Shown one piece after another: positions 21,089 through 34,481 of a DNA stretch of 64,000 bases; position 1 is the stretch's first letter; every line of letters begins with the position of its first letter. The translations under genes were made by a program, and so were the position numbers. The notes under the pieces are model-generated. The model did not search any database. It had not been told where the DNA came from and saw only the letters and a program-made list of their open reading frames with translations. The DNA is from Lineus longissimus (Eukaryota; Nemertea; Pilidiophora; Heteronemertea; Lineidae). The DNA is taken from contig NC_088319.1 in the NCBI RefSeq assembly GCF_910592395.1, positions 15,314,001 through 15,378,000 of the forward strand. Direction: 5' to 3'.

Positions 21089-23489
21089 CTTTCAATACCA
21101 ACGGTCGGATAGTTCGGTAATAACAAACCTTTATAAATGTCTCGATTGGTTTCCCGGTAAAGGCCTATCTGGGGCATGGGACAATAATGAGTATAGTTTA
21201 CTTATCAAATTTGACTTAGAGCCAATGAATGGGATGCGTGTTATCTGCAGAAAGCTTTTTCTTGATAAGTAAGGTCAATTGACAATAATTTAAAAAATCA
21301 CTCCTACATGTATGTATATACCAGCACCTTATGAACATTCATACACTGACATTAAATACATATACATTCATATTGGCGGAGGAGCTTTCAAGAATATCGA
21401 GGTATTTTGCAAGATTGCACAAAACGCCGTCCTATACTGTATTACAACTCGTTCTCGATATATGAGAGAAGTGAATTGTTCTGTTCGTTTTAGCTCCGTC
21501 AGTCTTCTAAGTTGGTCATTCTTTGTCCCACGATCTTTATTTATAACGAATGACCAAAAAATAAAATTTAGGTCACGCACTTCCCCTGTTCACGGGCGAT
21601 GGTGAGCAAGTCAATTTTTCTTTTATAGCTCCGAGCAAAAGGACCAGCTTTATTTCTATGCGGACAATTTACTATTATTCTGAGTATCACTGCGATCTCT
21701 TCGGATGTTTATTCGACCTACTTTCGAGGCTTTCGTGAGCCTCTTCAATAGGATGAATACATTGCCAGTTTCCACGCGCCAAAACTGAGCCTGATGACAC
21801 GTCGCCCATGACAGGCCCCACGTGCCATTTTCATGACCCAGTTGACTATAGACCAACCAATCACGGATCATCTTACAACTCCTCAACCAATCACAGGCTA
21901 ACGCGGTAAAGTTTGAACTTGATGTCGCACGGCCGCATGCCAGGTAGTCACATTTGTTATGGTAAAACTATGTCAACTTTTTTTTTACTATTTACCCGGG
22001 ATAATTCGTCCTCAACTCGTTCCCGAGAATGGTTTTTCCCCGCATTATGCGACCCCAATGTTAATTCGTCCCGGTGTAACATCTGTGGTTGTTCCCCATG
22101 TGTCAGTGTTTCCAAACAATAGGCAGCTAGATAGACCACGACTTTTCAATAGGGGGGATACACAGAAAAACTTGTCAATCTATTTTTGAGCGTTCCCAAA
22201 CAATGAGGGGAAACACTCAAAAACAGAAACACTCAAAAACATTACACCGGCGTTGTATTTGGTCGAATAGATTGATGATAAAGACAGATGAATTAGCCAT
22301 ATCACACAATGATATAATAATCGGGTCGTAGCGCGGAATGTGCAGCTCATCTGGGTTTTACTGAAAAAAGTTTCAGCGGAAACCGGGTTAAAGTGTTAAA
22401 TCGGATAAAAACCTCTTAGTTGATAATTTACTATTAGCGCGAACTTTTGCCAGGCTCATTCGGCTGGGATGATGTTGTTTGAAACGACGACAATTACGAA
22501 GAAATGACCCAAATTTCGAAGAAAATAAACATTTGTTAATTGTACACAACAACAATCATCCACGACACCAACAATGGAAAGTCCACGTATCATAAGCATC
22601 CTGAGGTCATTGAGATGTTTTTATCATCATAGACTTCTTCTCTTGTATGACCACGACCCCGGGCTGCTCACGGCTTACCGAGAAAACAAAAAAACGGCAA
22701 GGTATCTTCTTTTCCCGCCAAAGAGTACACCAATATCTTCAATTTACGGGCTGTCTACAATCCACGTGCCCGTTCTGCCTGCACGGACCACAATCCGGCA
22801 AATCATCGGTGAAAGGCATTGGGTTGTGTCACTAAACAGTCCTCAACAATGCTTCCCAATTTGCTATCAAGATTTGACATTTCCCTTTTCATAAGTCACC
22901 AAGGTTTCAAAGCAGCCATAGTCAAACCTTTCTAAAGAGTTAAGATGAGTCCGGTTCTATCCTTAGTAACACGCTGACCATGGCTGGCCTGTCTCACATG
23001 CCCGGCCCCGCAACAGGGACCAGTAGACTCGCTCCCTCAGGACACGTGCTGGAACTCGCGCCAGGCCATAGCGAATCAGTCAACCGGAATTTGCCCCCCA
23101 AGACAGCGAACGAGTTTCCGGGGGTCGCGTGCTGGTAGCTCGGTACACAATGGACACGACACGGTTGCGCGAGGTAGGATTTAAATGTAAATATTCCCGC
23201 GACCCCAATCTCCACCAATTGTAGCAGGCGTTGGCACGGGCCGGGAGACAGGCGCCAAGATGACACAAGGCGTCCGATTGGTCCCCTGTGTTGGAATTCG
23301 GCATGAGAACTGGACCCAACAATAAAATTTAAAGTACAATAGCAAACAATATCAGAGACACGCGGATGAGAATGTCAGATAAAAATAGTAACCCCGGGAG
23401 AATATCATCAGATACACGCGAATGCCTCTTCATTTTGGGACAGGGAATCAGTCAAACCACACGGGACATTTTATTCTTGGAGTACGAGA
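21089..23489. other. Intergenic region between divergent genes
   Basis: No exon is supported. The left part is AT-rich. The part from about 22970 to 23330 is markedly richer in GC and CpG and lies just upstream of the first HES exon, so it is the likely HES promoter. A direct repeat of 'aaacactcaaaaaca' occurs at 22211–22242. Confidence 0.45.
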
Positions 23490-26400
23490 ATGGCGAACTT
23501 AGCCAAGGAGAACGCCCTTAAGTTAGGTATGGCGTGTATGGACAGATTCTACGGGCAGAAACAGTTATTAAGAAAGGTAGGATGAAGTTCCCAATGTATT
23601 CAATTTCCCAATTTCGAATTTACCGGTTATTGGCCAGAGGCAAATTATCAGCAAGTTCATAAATTCATGGATATTGTGATTTACGCATGTATGCTTTGAT
23701 TAAATAAGAATTTTAAATGTTATGTCATCTGAAAATGTTCAAAGAGTACGTTTTAGGCATCCGTGGTTTTGGTCATACGCGGTTCCAACTTTCATCATAG
23801 CTTATGATCGTGACGGATACACATATAAATCAGTTGGTCCTGCAAATGGAAGCCAACTCACGGACAGACACCAAAGTTCCCTGAAGATAACGTTATTTCG
23901 TCAGGCATTTTATAAAGATTAATTTGACGTGTCTAACTTTTTTTTAATCGATTGGCTCGTGAAGCACGGTCAGGACATCACCTATCACCCAGCCTGTGAA
24001 CCACTATCTTATAGTGTCAATATGTATTGTAAAATGTGAATAAGCATTGTAAAGTCATCATTATGATACTACAATGTATGTTTACTTACACATTGATTGA
24101 AGCGAATAACGCGCATGCAAAGTCGTCATAGCCATGCCCAGCAGTCAGTGAACTGTCATCGCGCAACGGACCCATTCCCGGCGCTATACTTACAGCAGCT
24201 GTATTTGAACAATCAACACGTAATAACGGCTCTTCTTGTGTACATGTAGTTGTATTTGAACTGTTAACGCGTAAAAACGGCTCTTCTTATGAACCGTACT
24301 TGTATTTGAACTGTCAGTTCATAATAACGGTTTACTGTCAACGTGTAACAACGGCTCGTCATGTGTGGCGATCAACTGTCAACGCTTACACCTAATAGCA
24401 TGGAGGACTACTAGTATTTGAACTTTCAACGCACAATAACGGCTCTTTTACTTTCAACGCGTAATTATGGCTCTTCGTGTGCATTACATCTGTATTTGGA
24501 CCGTCAACGCGTTATAACAGCCCTTCTTCAGACTGTAATTGCGGTGAGGTACCATAGGAGACCGTGTGTGGCAAAAATGCATAATCTCAATGTCATGTTA
24601 TTGCTACCTTTTACGTACAAGCTTTTCGAAACTGCGTCAGTTCCCGAGTATACAGGGAAACACGAATCGTTTGGACTGTATACATGGAGTACGGTACCTT
24701 CAAGGTTCAAGGCGTGTCTGGCTGATGGCAGATATTTGATGCTGAAACTGGTTTACAATGATATCTATTTTGAAGGGTAATCAAATCCTACATCCCGACT
24801 TGACCTTGACAGCTCCTTGTTGACAAAGCCCAATGACACGGCCACCCTCCATTTCATCTCTAGGAGGCACGGCCCTCACGTACCCCACATTGACGGAGGC
24901 TGACAGCAGCTGCATTTGAACCCGTCGCATCGTAACGGACGACCGGATCAGTAACCCACCGACATCTGCTGCGGGTCACGTGCAGTCGCGGGCAATTTGG
25001 ATCAGTCTCCCTCCTATTCAAGTAGAGTAAAACGAGCAGGAGCGCTTGAAATGCCTGTGCCAGTGTGAAAGTAAATTTAGTCCCAATGATAAATAGTCCT
25101 AGTCTACATGTAATAGTAGATTACGGATTATGGTGCTTGACCATTAAGGCCATGGTTTGAATACAGTATTATAGAAAACATCTGATTACCCGAACTTTTT
25201 ATCAATCCAAATTCAAATTGCACACAATTATTTACTTAATACTTTTCTGTATTTGTAAGGCCGAATTTGCTTTTTTAACGTTTAGTTCATCACGTGTATT
25301 CTAAATTCAAACATTTAAAATTGAAAGCAAAACCGCAATGTGATAGGCTGCTTCGAAAAATACAATGAGCGCCTATTGTCACCGGAAAGGTAATACTTCC
25401 TCTTCAGGGCCACTAAAGTTTTATTCATAACTTATTAGGCCCAGAATTCGCTTGCCGGCTGTTATCACTATACGGCTATTGTCAACAATAAGCGCGTCAT
25501 TCTTGAGAAACGCGTTACTAGTCAAGAACTTTAAAATACTTGTGGAAATTAAAATTGCCGTAGAGTGAATAAAAAATCTGCCCAAAACGGCTGAAGCACA
25601 GAAATACCGCGTCGCTCTTGAAAATAACAATAACTTTGCTAATGCCTCAACTCTTATAATCAATTGTGGTGGTACTTTCAAGTCTTTTCGACACATCCGA
25701 CGCCGGTTTTCAAGCTTTATATAACACTCGAGCCTGACCACTTTACGGGTGATATGAGGTCCATCGAGGACTTTTTGCGGAAGTTTTAGGCCGTGTTTGA
25801 TGAAAAACGGAAGATACTTGTGACGTTCTTTGACTCCGTCTTCCTGTAACGCAACGAATACCTCATTGGCCACAATGCTCTCGTGCACCTGGACGGCGTC
25901 TCCTGGAAATCCTATCTCCACCTGTTGCTAACAGCCCCCTGCACCATCGGTCACCATTACGATTGAATCGTATCTATCTAGCCCAGACAGCGTGACGGGC
26001 TACTAATCCTGCACCCAGCCTCCCCGCCATAGAACCCGAGATGAAGCTGGTCATGGTCCGTGGACCATCTTTGTTGACCCATCTGTCTAAGCTTATAAAT
26101 CACTGCAAGGCGAATTTAATAACAACATCCGACACGTTCCTTCGATGTCACGCGAAAGTCCTATCAGGATCCCAATGCATGTAGCTGTATCCAATACAAG
26201 CTGCCTCATATTGATTATAGAAGGTGACGTACAGAAACATGAAATTTCCTCACTGCTGAAGATGTCTTCGGTTGTCCCCATTCGGAACGCGTTAATGACA
26301 TGCTGAGACAGAACGATACCACATCCAAACATCTTAAAAAATTTATTTCGAAACTCGACTTTTCTGCTAGTTTGTTATGCAAGCCGCACATCACACATCG

Positions 26401-29400
26401 CTTCACAAAAGCTCCTTCCCAATTAAGTTTCCACCCGAGGTTTCTAACAAATCTTTCTGGGTATGATCTCACCGCTGCTATGCTCAAAGAATAAATCTGA
26501 TACGATTATTAGAGAAAACGGGTTATAAGTTTCATTATAAACCCTTAATAAAATATAAAAGGTCGTCCGTCGTGCCCTTATTCACCTCTCACAGAAAAGG
26601 GTCTAAAGATCCTTATAGTCACCCCTAAGCTGCTGAAGTGGAATGTGTCTAAGCATTAGACTCGATGACAATACCGCGTGACCTTGTAAAATATTGTAAA
26701 TGATGTTCAATAGAATAGTAAACACGAGAAGGCGACCTTTATAGGATCCGGCCATCCGTATAGTGTCATCGTATCATAAATAATTGTTCAGCGTCTCAGA
26801 GAATGATGGCATTCTTTGACACTCTGAGAGCTGCTTGGACTTGCTAGAAATTCCGCAGAGAACCTTGCAGATTCGAGATTCCCATGACAAACAACGACGG
26901 GTTCTTTTTTGAGAATAGCGACGACAGCCTTCAAAATTGCCGGTGTAGAAGTTTGCATGTGTCCTGGGATAGAATGTGCAGGGAACAAAGGATTTCTGGG
27001 CAACTAATAGTTATTCCCAACCCAAGCTGAGATCAAGAATTCTTCATCCAATGAAGCCAACTTGTTCTTTCCCGTCTCGAGATTTCGACCCTCTTGATCA
27101 TCGTCCTCGAAAGCACCACAGCCAATGCATCGTGTGGTTATGGCCCGGGGTACATGGTTCTTTCAACAGGCTGTTATTTTTCACATCAACCCGGAAATAA
27201 ACCGCTAAAAAGAGACAGTTGTCGTGTTCGCAGCTGCAAAATTCTCTCCCCGTATATTTTCAGACGGATAATTTTAATTACCACTTGAATCCTCTTACTA
27301 AACCCTACGTAATAAAGTTAATTTTATTTCTGCAAGAAATCTCCGAGCCATAAAGATCCCGAAATAATTAGTTTAAAATATCGCCAGCATCTGCCAAAAA
27401 CCCATCGAGCTGGTACCTCAACTTCGCAGTCCGTTTTACCCGAAGTTTAACAATAGGGTGTTTATTTCTGGTCCTCAAAAAGCAACAGGCCAAAATTCCT
27501 CCAGCCGCCCGAACACCACGTGAAGTGTCTTTACCGCACTCACCCCGGCGCACATCAGAGCACTCGCCCTAAAAACTCCCACGGCAGCTGGAGACAGGCC
27601 ACAGGCCGAGAGGAGGCTATATTTAGGCCGAGGAGCAATTCAAGTACGGTAGAAACCTCACAAGACTCCCAGGGGTTGGTGAAGTATCCGCACGTGTGAT
27701 ATTGAAGAAGAATAGCCGATGGAAGACAAAATTAGGCCCAATTCATCGCAAGTTTTTGTGGTACTAAAAATAAATTGGAATTGTGGACGGGGCACACGTT
27801 TTGATGTAAATTTTCCTACTCCATTGTAACAGTTCGACAATGCCTGTAGCCCTGGACAGAATCAGGAAACCGGTTTCTGTTTGGCGGGAAAGCTTCTCCC
27901 AGCATCCCAACCGGATGCAGACGTTGTGAGATATTCGAGAATCAATTATTTCCAATGCATGTGCGGCCCTCTAAAAAAATTCTAATAATCATTGGCATCA
28001 TCTCGAATTGACAACACAGTGGTCATGGTCTACGTAAGACGTCCAGTCAATTACTTCGCTTGAGGAAAGTTGAACTGGCCAATCACAAGGTCTGCATTCT
28101 GCATCACCGATACTGTTTTCAGAAATGAACCAATCATATGACAGTCAGGTCTGCTTACGTAAGATTCGTAACTTCTGGAGTATAGTGTCGCCAGTAAGAC
28201 TCTCAAACAGTACAAGTTGATGAGAGAAATAGTGTTATGTTATTTCCGGACTGAAAAAAAGTAATCATGAAAATATCAAAACTACATGTACGCCATCACC
28301 TTGGTAACAATCTGCCATGTTGTGTTTTCCAGATAAACAAACCTTTGGTCGAGAAGCGAAGGCGGGCAAGAATTAACAGCAGTCTCCAGCAATTGAAGAC
28401 ATTGGTTGTCGAATCAATCAACAAAACGGTAAGTGGAAAACAGAATGATGCTTTTGTCCTAATCACGATATGTCTTCTCCATACACGTGACAGTGGCCCC
28501 TGACTGATCATGATTATGACAACTATAACCTTGATGTTCGCCTCTTAGTGAACATCTGTCAAAAACGTTATGGCGTAACGAGTCGACCAGTCTTAAGTCA
28601 ACTCAACGGCCACAAAGCTGTCACCTTCCTATATAGTCGAATAAATGGATATTGTAAGAGACAAGATAGCAATCCAGCATATGGTGCATCCCAGTAACAT
28701 CTGAACAAAACCCCTAAGGTCTATTGACCAAATGTTCACGTGCAGACACGGACGAATGCCCGGTCACAATCCCGCAATTTAGTCTTTTCATTCGAATGTC
28801 GCGCGTCTCCTGTCGCGAGTAAGGATAAGCAAATCAGAGCAGAGCTTTCGAAACGGCCATGGGCGCTCAGCCAATCAGAATGCCTGGCGTAAGTGTCGTT
28901 AAATTTAACTCGTCATCTCCACACACGCCTGCTGTCATGGAATGTCGTCTCCCGCGGTGATTACGTAATCTTTATCCTTTATAACTACGCAAACATCTTC
29001 AACGTGTGCCAGGCGATTTAGGGCGTTTGATAAACGCCACAGCTGAATTGCTTTGGATATTTTTACATTTCTGGGTGAATTTAATGGTTTACACAAAATG
29101 GTTACATAATTTTGATTTGAGAAGCGTGAGCATGCGGGTGTGAAGTTTGCATGACTGGTTTTCCAAACGACTCAAGATTTTATTTCTGAAAAATATTGAC
29201 GGGGATTGCGCAACACTTCGAAGCCGAAGCGACACTTAAATTTCATTTTTAAAAGGTTTGACAAAGAGATTCTGGTAACAATGCATTGTCGCCAAAAATA
29301 TCAACTTTGTCAACGTTGCCGCGAAGGAGATGACGATTTGGAGGGGGGGGGGGGGGGTGGATGACGAGAGGAAGCTTGGTGTCGCTGGGTTACGCGCTGG

Positions 29401-32400
29401 ACATCAGCTTGCACAGATATTTTGTAACGGAATGAGAGGACAGTTCAAATCCACTGCCTCATTTAATCTACAAAGGACTGCTCGTTGAAGGACAACCCCC
29501 ATCCTTATACGGGATACAGCAGAGACGGTTAAAGACATCCGTGATTTGAATGACATTTTCATACATTCACCATCTGAAAAGGCCGGAAGCGGAGACAGGC
29601 AATTGTTCTGGCACGTGAGCACACGGCCTGTGCCACTCGAGCCGCCAGTGCCTTCGGCGAAATCTCATTGAAATAAGTAGACTAGGGGTATTTGCTCGTC
29701 TCAACAAGGACCGATTGCTGTTTGTCCTTCAACGTATGACCCATCAGCGGAGACTTTTGCTCCCCACCCCCGGCCTCCCCCTCGCACACACAGAAGCTGA
29801 TAGACCTCAGATATCATCCACAAGCAAAGAAAATTAAAATCATTATCAGGGCGCAGTCGCTCAATCGTTTAATCCTTGAAGCGTTCAACTATCCGCGGAA
29901 CACTGCAAAAGGTTCCAATATCGGTGTTGGGTGGCAACATTCCTTATGCTATCGGCTATTCACACAACTTATAAAAAGAAATAAATCTCAAACATTCCCG
30001 TAAGTAGCTTGAAGCACTGAATTGGTTGAAGGATCAACATTTTGGCTCGCGCTAACAGCCATTCGCGGAACACAGCCCCCAACCATATTTAATATTGCCA
30101 AAAAGGATAATCGCAGTTTCGATAGCAACTTGTTCGGCGTGTCTGCTACGAACTTTTTTTCCCTGTCACCTTGGGCATGTTATATACCGGCGCACGATAC
30201 TTACCCATGACGAGATAAACCTGGCGCGGGCCAGCAGCCTCATCAAGCGCTTTTTTATCATTTTCCTTACTTAGATTTTATATGCCTGGTGCGAAGGCCC
30301 TTACCGAAGCGTATATACGCCCAGCATCGCATTTGGAAATCAGGAGACTGTCGTCTGGTGTGTACGCGTGACAGGACGACGAGCAGCGCACGAATCTCCG
30401 CAAATCAGACCCTTCTTTTATGATTCAAGTATAATACCTGACATTAGTTTGTGGTTCAAGCGTTTTGAGTGTCACCGAATCCTAATTTGGCTCGGGTTAA
30501 GATTGGAGAGCGTGTCACAAGTTATCAGAAGTCTTGAATGAAGTTTTGTCAAGTCTTGGACCAAAGGGTCGTGACCTAGATTCGCTGAAAGGACTCGACA
30601 GCATTCGGCTCGTGGGTCCTGCCTCAATTGTTGAAGCCGGATGCGAGAGTTTGCAATAACCGTGTTGCACGAACCGAGGAATGAATAATGACAACATTAT
30701 TTAATTTCCATTATGGGGTTAGAATGAAAGGACAGGAAACGGCCCAGGATCGTATCCCAGAAACTGAATCAGGACGCGGGAAGACGTCGGGACGGATGGA
30801 CGAAGTCGCCTAAAGAAATGTCAGTGCTGTGACCGTAATCTTTAATCGGACACGTGCTTACTGATTATCAAAGTGAAAATTTGATGGGAAATGTAGGAAC
30901 TGGTTTGGGGACACGTTCGTGTTTTTTACTAGATCTTTGATATTGGTCATGTTGGTGGGATTTGGTCACGGGTGAGCGACTTTTGCGGCCGTGGCCTAAT
31001 TGGTAGGGGAGGCAGATGGTGTGAGAACTTGTTTGCAAAGATGAGATAAACTATGCTTTGGCGGTTTGTGCGGGGAAGTCCAAGGCGCGTTTGCCAAATT
31101 GCGACAGACGTCCCACATTCCTTGCGACCGTTTGTGTCCGCACTGAACACAGCCCTCTCACTGCTCGAAAAATGATATTAGGCTCTCAAGTTTTCCCGTG
31201 GCCAGAACACCTCCTTTCCAGATCGCAACTTCGGTGACCTCTGAGCTGAGCTACACACTCCCCTTTCCAAAACTTGTGGATGTGCGTCAACTGTTCCAGA
31301 CTGGTTTTAATGATTCCCTTGTTTTGTATCTTTCAGAGCTCACCGAAGGCAAAACTGGAGAAAGCAGACATCCTGGAGATGACGGTTCGATACATCAGAA
31401 ACATGCAAAGACAGCAATATGCTGGTAGGTGGCTCCCTGTCTAGAATATGCCAATCTAGCTTGCCGCCAACCCAACCCAATATGCTTTACTTGCTAAAAC
31501 TGATGTGGAATACCATTACCTCACTTCTAATTAACGCTCGTCCATGCATGTCGAGGAGCAGCATCAAAGACAACGCAGTGCTGACCCTATCAGAAACGAA
31601 CCGAACTAAGATTATTGGACAAAACACAAAAAGGGAAATTTTGGGGGGTGAAAAGTTGACTTGTGTACAATTGTAAGTAAATGAAAGGGAAACAAAGAAT
31701 TTAAAGAGTTTGAGTCAGGAATTCCATGTTTGTGAATGTACCAATGTCAAGGGTGTGATTGTACCAATGTACCAATCACAAAACTGAGAAAGATACCAAT
31801 CCCAATGGGAAGACTAACCAATCACAAGGTGTTGCAATGAATTAACCAATCACATGGAAGTAACTTTAAAACAAACCCATAACAGCATTGAAATTGAACC
31901 ATTTTAGTAATTGCAACTGAACCATTCATCCATTATTTCTCTTTCTCTCATTTTAGCTGCTTCATCCGATCCCAAAGTTGTCAACAAATACAAAGCTGGT
32001 TTCAAAGCCTGTATGTCAGAGGTCGACGGATTCTTCGGCTCAATCGATATAAACCCAGACGTCAAATCACGCGTTCTTGACCACCTGAAGTCATCAGCCG
32101 AAGCTGGTGCCTCTCCTGAACCGAAAGAGAAACGAGATCCTGAAGAAGAACCAGAAACGTCAAAAGCGCCACTGAAGACATTACAAGTTCGAGACATGCA
32201 AAAACCGAAATCTGTTGCCTGCAAGAAGTTGATGATGCAATCACTAGAAGTGCCATCAACCCCCGTTTCCTCTGTTAAATCTGTAGTGTCAGAACTTGCT
32301 CCTGTTAGTAGCAAAAGGGTTGCACCGGCAGCCGCTTGCGGTAAGGCTAGCGACACCATCTATACATCACCTAATGTACCGATGAAGCAGATGAACTATC

Positions 32401-32705
32401 AAGCACAGGATGTTCCAGTCAGTCGTGCACAGTCATCGACTTCATCGCGGCCAGCACCGTACCATGTGCCAGCACGACAACAAAACCAAGGACTAAGTTA
32501 CAGGGTGACGAACCCTAGGAATCTTGCGCAACAACAAAACAATACTGTCAGTATGTATGCGCAGATTGCACCGAGACCACAGAATGTACAGGCTAATCGA
32601 CATATCCAAAACATTGCACAACAGGCACCAAACTTTGCACAACAGGCACAAGGCTTCCTGCAACAGGCACCTGCACCAGAGAGCCAGATGTGGAGACCAT
32701 GGTAA
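23490..32705 (+). CDS. HES: Hairy/Enhancer-of-split (HES) family bHLH-Orange transcriptional repressor
   Basis: Exons 23490–23576, 28333–28428, 31337–31424 and 31957–32705 join in phase to 339 aa. Intron positions match vertebrate HES1: after …RK, after the loop region, and before the Orange domain. The bHLH spans about 28–85: KPLVEKRRRARINSSLQQLK (basic region and helix 1; the usual Pro of the basic region is Ala in RRRARIN, as in HES1), then KLEKADILEMTVRYIRNMQR (helix 2). The Orange domain follows (DPKVVNKYKAGFKACMSEVD … HLKSS). The tail is Ser/Pro- and Gln-rich, with repeats of 'QQAP', and ends in WRPW, the Groucho/TLE-binding motif. HES proteins are nuclear repressors, usually Notch targets. 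Exon 1 (29 codons) is separated by 4.8 kb and rests on phase and its Arg-Lys end, so an alternative first exon is possible. Confidence 0.92.
24195..24535. repeat. Degenerate minisatellite in HES intron 1
   Basis: A unit near 50–60 bp, 'tgtatttgaactgtcaacgc' then 'gtaataacggctcttcttgt', recurs from about 24200 to 24530 with complete and partial copies (starts near 24202, 24250, 24300, 24415 and 24490). A weaker outlier lies near 24910. Copies are diverged. Confidence 0.7.
25421..25921 (-). CDS. Unrecognised 166-codon open frame in HES intron 1
   Basis: An open frame on the minus strand. An acceptor-like 'gatttccag' precedes GDAVQVHESIVANEV, so it could be an internal or last exon. It contains KERHKYLPFFIKHGLKLPQK and a later hydrophobic stretch. 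No known domain is recognised, and no partner exon, promoter or poly(A) signal was found. It may be a chance frame or a decayed mobile-element gene. Confidence 0.2.
   Translation of the reverse strand: MEIGFPGDAVQVHESIVANEVFVALQEDGVKERHKYLPFFIKHGLKLPQKVLDGPHITRKVVRLECYIKLENRRRMCRKDLKVPPQLIIRVEALAKLLLFSRATRYFCASAVLGRFFIHSTAILISTSILKFLTSNAFLKNDALIVDNSRIVITAGKRILGLISYE
29343..29357 (+). repeat. G15 homopolymer
   Basis: Run of 15 G in HES intron 2. Length is uncertain for sequencing reasons. Confidence 0.75.
31739..31852 (+). promoter_or_regulatory. Cluster of seven CCAAT boxes in HES intron 3
   Basis: CCAAT, all in the same orientation, occurs at 31741, 31764, 31772, 31796, 31802, 31818 and 31846, several as 'accaatcac'. 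The spacing is irregular and the flanks partly repeated, so it is either a decayed minisatellite or an NF-Y-type site cluster. Confidence 0.55.
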
Positions 32706-34045
32706 CTAAAATCAACTTCTTCGCAAACCGAAAAGGCAATTGGTCACTAAAGCCTATAATTCATCTGTGGAATACTAAGTACACACCACCATTTGAAGAG
32801 GTTTCATAATGACCGGGGCTTTATATCTGGTAAACGGGTGCTATGGAGACTTTTTTCAGTGTTGTGTTGAACATTTTGCATGACGTGTGGGTACTGTGCT
32901 AACTTGGATTTAGCATGAAAAGATGAACATTTTGCACTTGTACAATGAAGCCTGTGTGCTTGGATTTTATCTTAAGAAAGATACATAGAATTTATTTATT
33001 GTAAACAACTTCCCAAGGAGTGATGCATGAGTTGTTTATCTTGTTATTGTTTCATTTTATTGTTCAACTACTGGACATTTTTGTGAGCAAGCATCGGCAA
33101 GGTCCGAGTATGGACTGTATACTTAATTTGTTATAGGCATAAAGGAAAACTCAGTGACAGTGTAAAAGGATTTCGAAACCGATTACAGAATGGTGTGGTT
33201 GAAAATGTACTTAATTGAGAAAATACTTAGATGTTGTGTTTTTCTGTCAACATTATTACAGTGATTACAAACATATGCATTGAATATTCACTACTTAAAA
33301 AATTCTGTGATTTACAAAATATGATACATTGTACATGTCATTTTTGCTAGTTGAGCAAGTTCCCCCTCATTTTTCAGTTGTATGATGCTTTCTTATGATC
33401 ATGATACATGTACATTTAACTCGTTCCCGACAGATATTATAGTGGTTTGCTCGGCACCACTACAGAACTGACAATACAAGAAAAGATGGTCACCAGTTAG
33501 TGTAAGCTGATTTTTACTTTGTAAAAAGTTTCAAAACGTTTGCTTACATGTAGGCCTGAATATGTAATATTGATAAAAATTGATTATTTGCTTTATAATT
33601 TGGTCACAAACCATGCAAAAATATTCATTAATTGGTCACAAAACCAAAATATATATCATAGTAGTTATAGATTTACGAGAGACTGAGGATGTGTGATTGT
33701 AAAGTATGGTTTGAGAGTTGGAAACGGGACTGTCATTTGGGAGGGGGTCCGACCTGGACTAATGAGAAGTTAGCATGTAATAGCAGGGTCTTCCCTTGTG
33801 AGAAGAGGCGACATCTGCCAAAGTAGGTCACACATTACACCTCCCTTCTTCCTTAATTTTATTGCATTATGTTGTTCCCTGCATTTCAATAGGCATTTAA
33901 AGCCAAATATATTGGTCACATTCTTACAAATTACTTTCCAGCAAAACTGTCCACACTTGTTATTTGTATCCAGTTCAATGTACAATAGATATATATTCCC
34001 ATGAAGCCACAATTTGCTGGTGAAACATTTTGTAATAAAGTTATA
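32706..34045 (+). other. HES 3' UTR
   Basis: AT-rich non-coding sequence of about 1.3 kb with AATAAA at 34034–34039. It holds 'atttattta' AU-rich elements near 32990, two TGTGAT (K-box) hexamers at 33306 and 33692 and one GTCTTCC (GY-box) at 33788. In Drosophila these motifs are microRNA sites in Notch-target 3' UTRs; here the counts are near chance. Confidence 0.5.
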
Positions 34046-34481
34046 TATTTTATGCAGAACAAATTATTAGTTTTAGCTTTTTATCCTTGAAATTCATGTA
34101 AATGTCTCCCAACTGTAGTGGCACACACAGAAAAATCAGAACAATGATGTGAAGGCATAGATTGGTGTTAATTTCTATATATTTGAAAATCAAAACATCT
34201 CACATGTATCTACAGTAATACCAAAATACCCAAGTTTCCAAACCAACTAGTTTGGTCAAGGGAATTTCAGATTTTCATATCAACCTGATCAAAGCTGACA
34301 AATGGTGTCCATTTTCACAGCGAATCCATTTTCAATAGGCCATAACGTTTTTTTTTCATACACCCTGTATGCTGATGAGATCGCTTGACAACTGAATCTA
34401 ACATCATGCATCAGGTCAGCACACTGAGAATAGGTCCATTATTTTAGAAAATGTCTTTCATGCTTTCTTCTACTTGAATCT

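Noticed and set aside
22574-22894. 106-codon open frame near the HES promoter
   Set aside because: No domain, no splice or poly(A) context; composition looks random.
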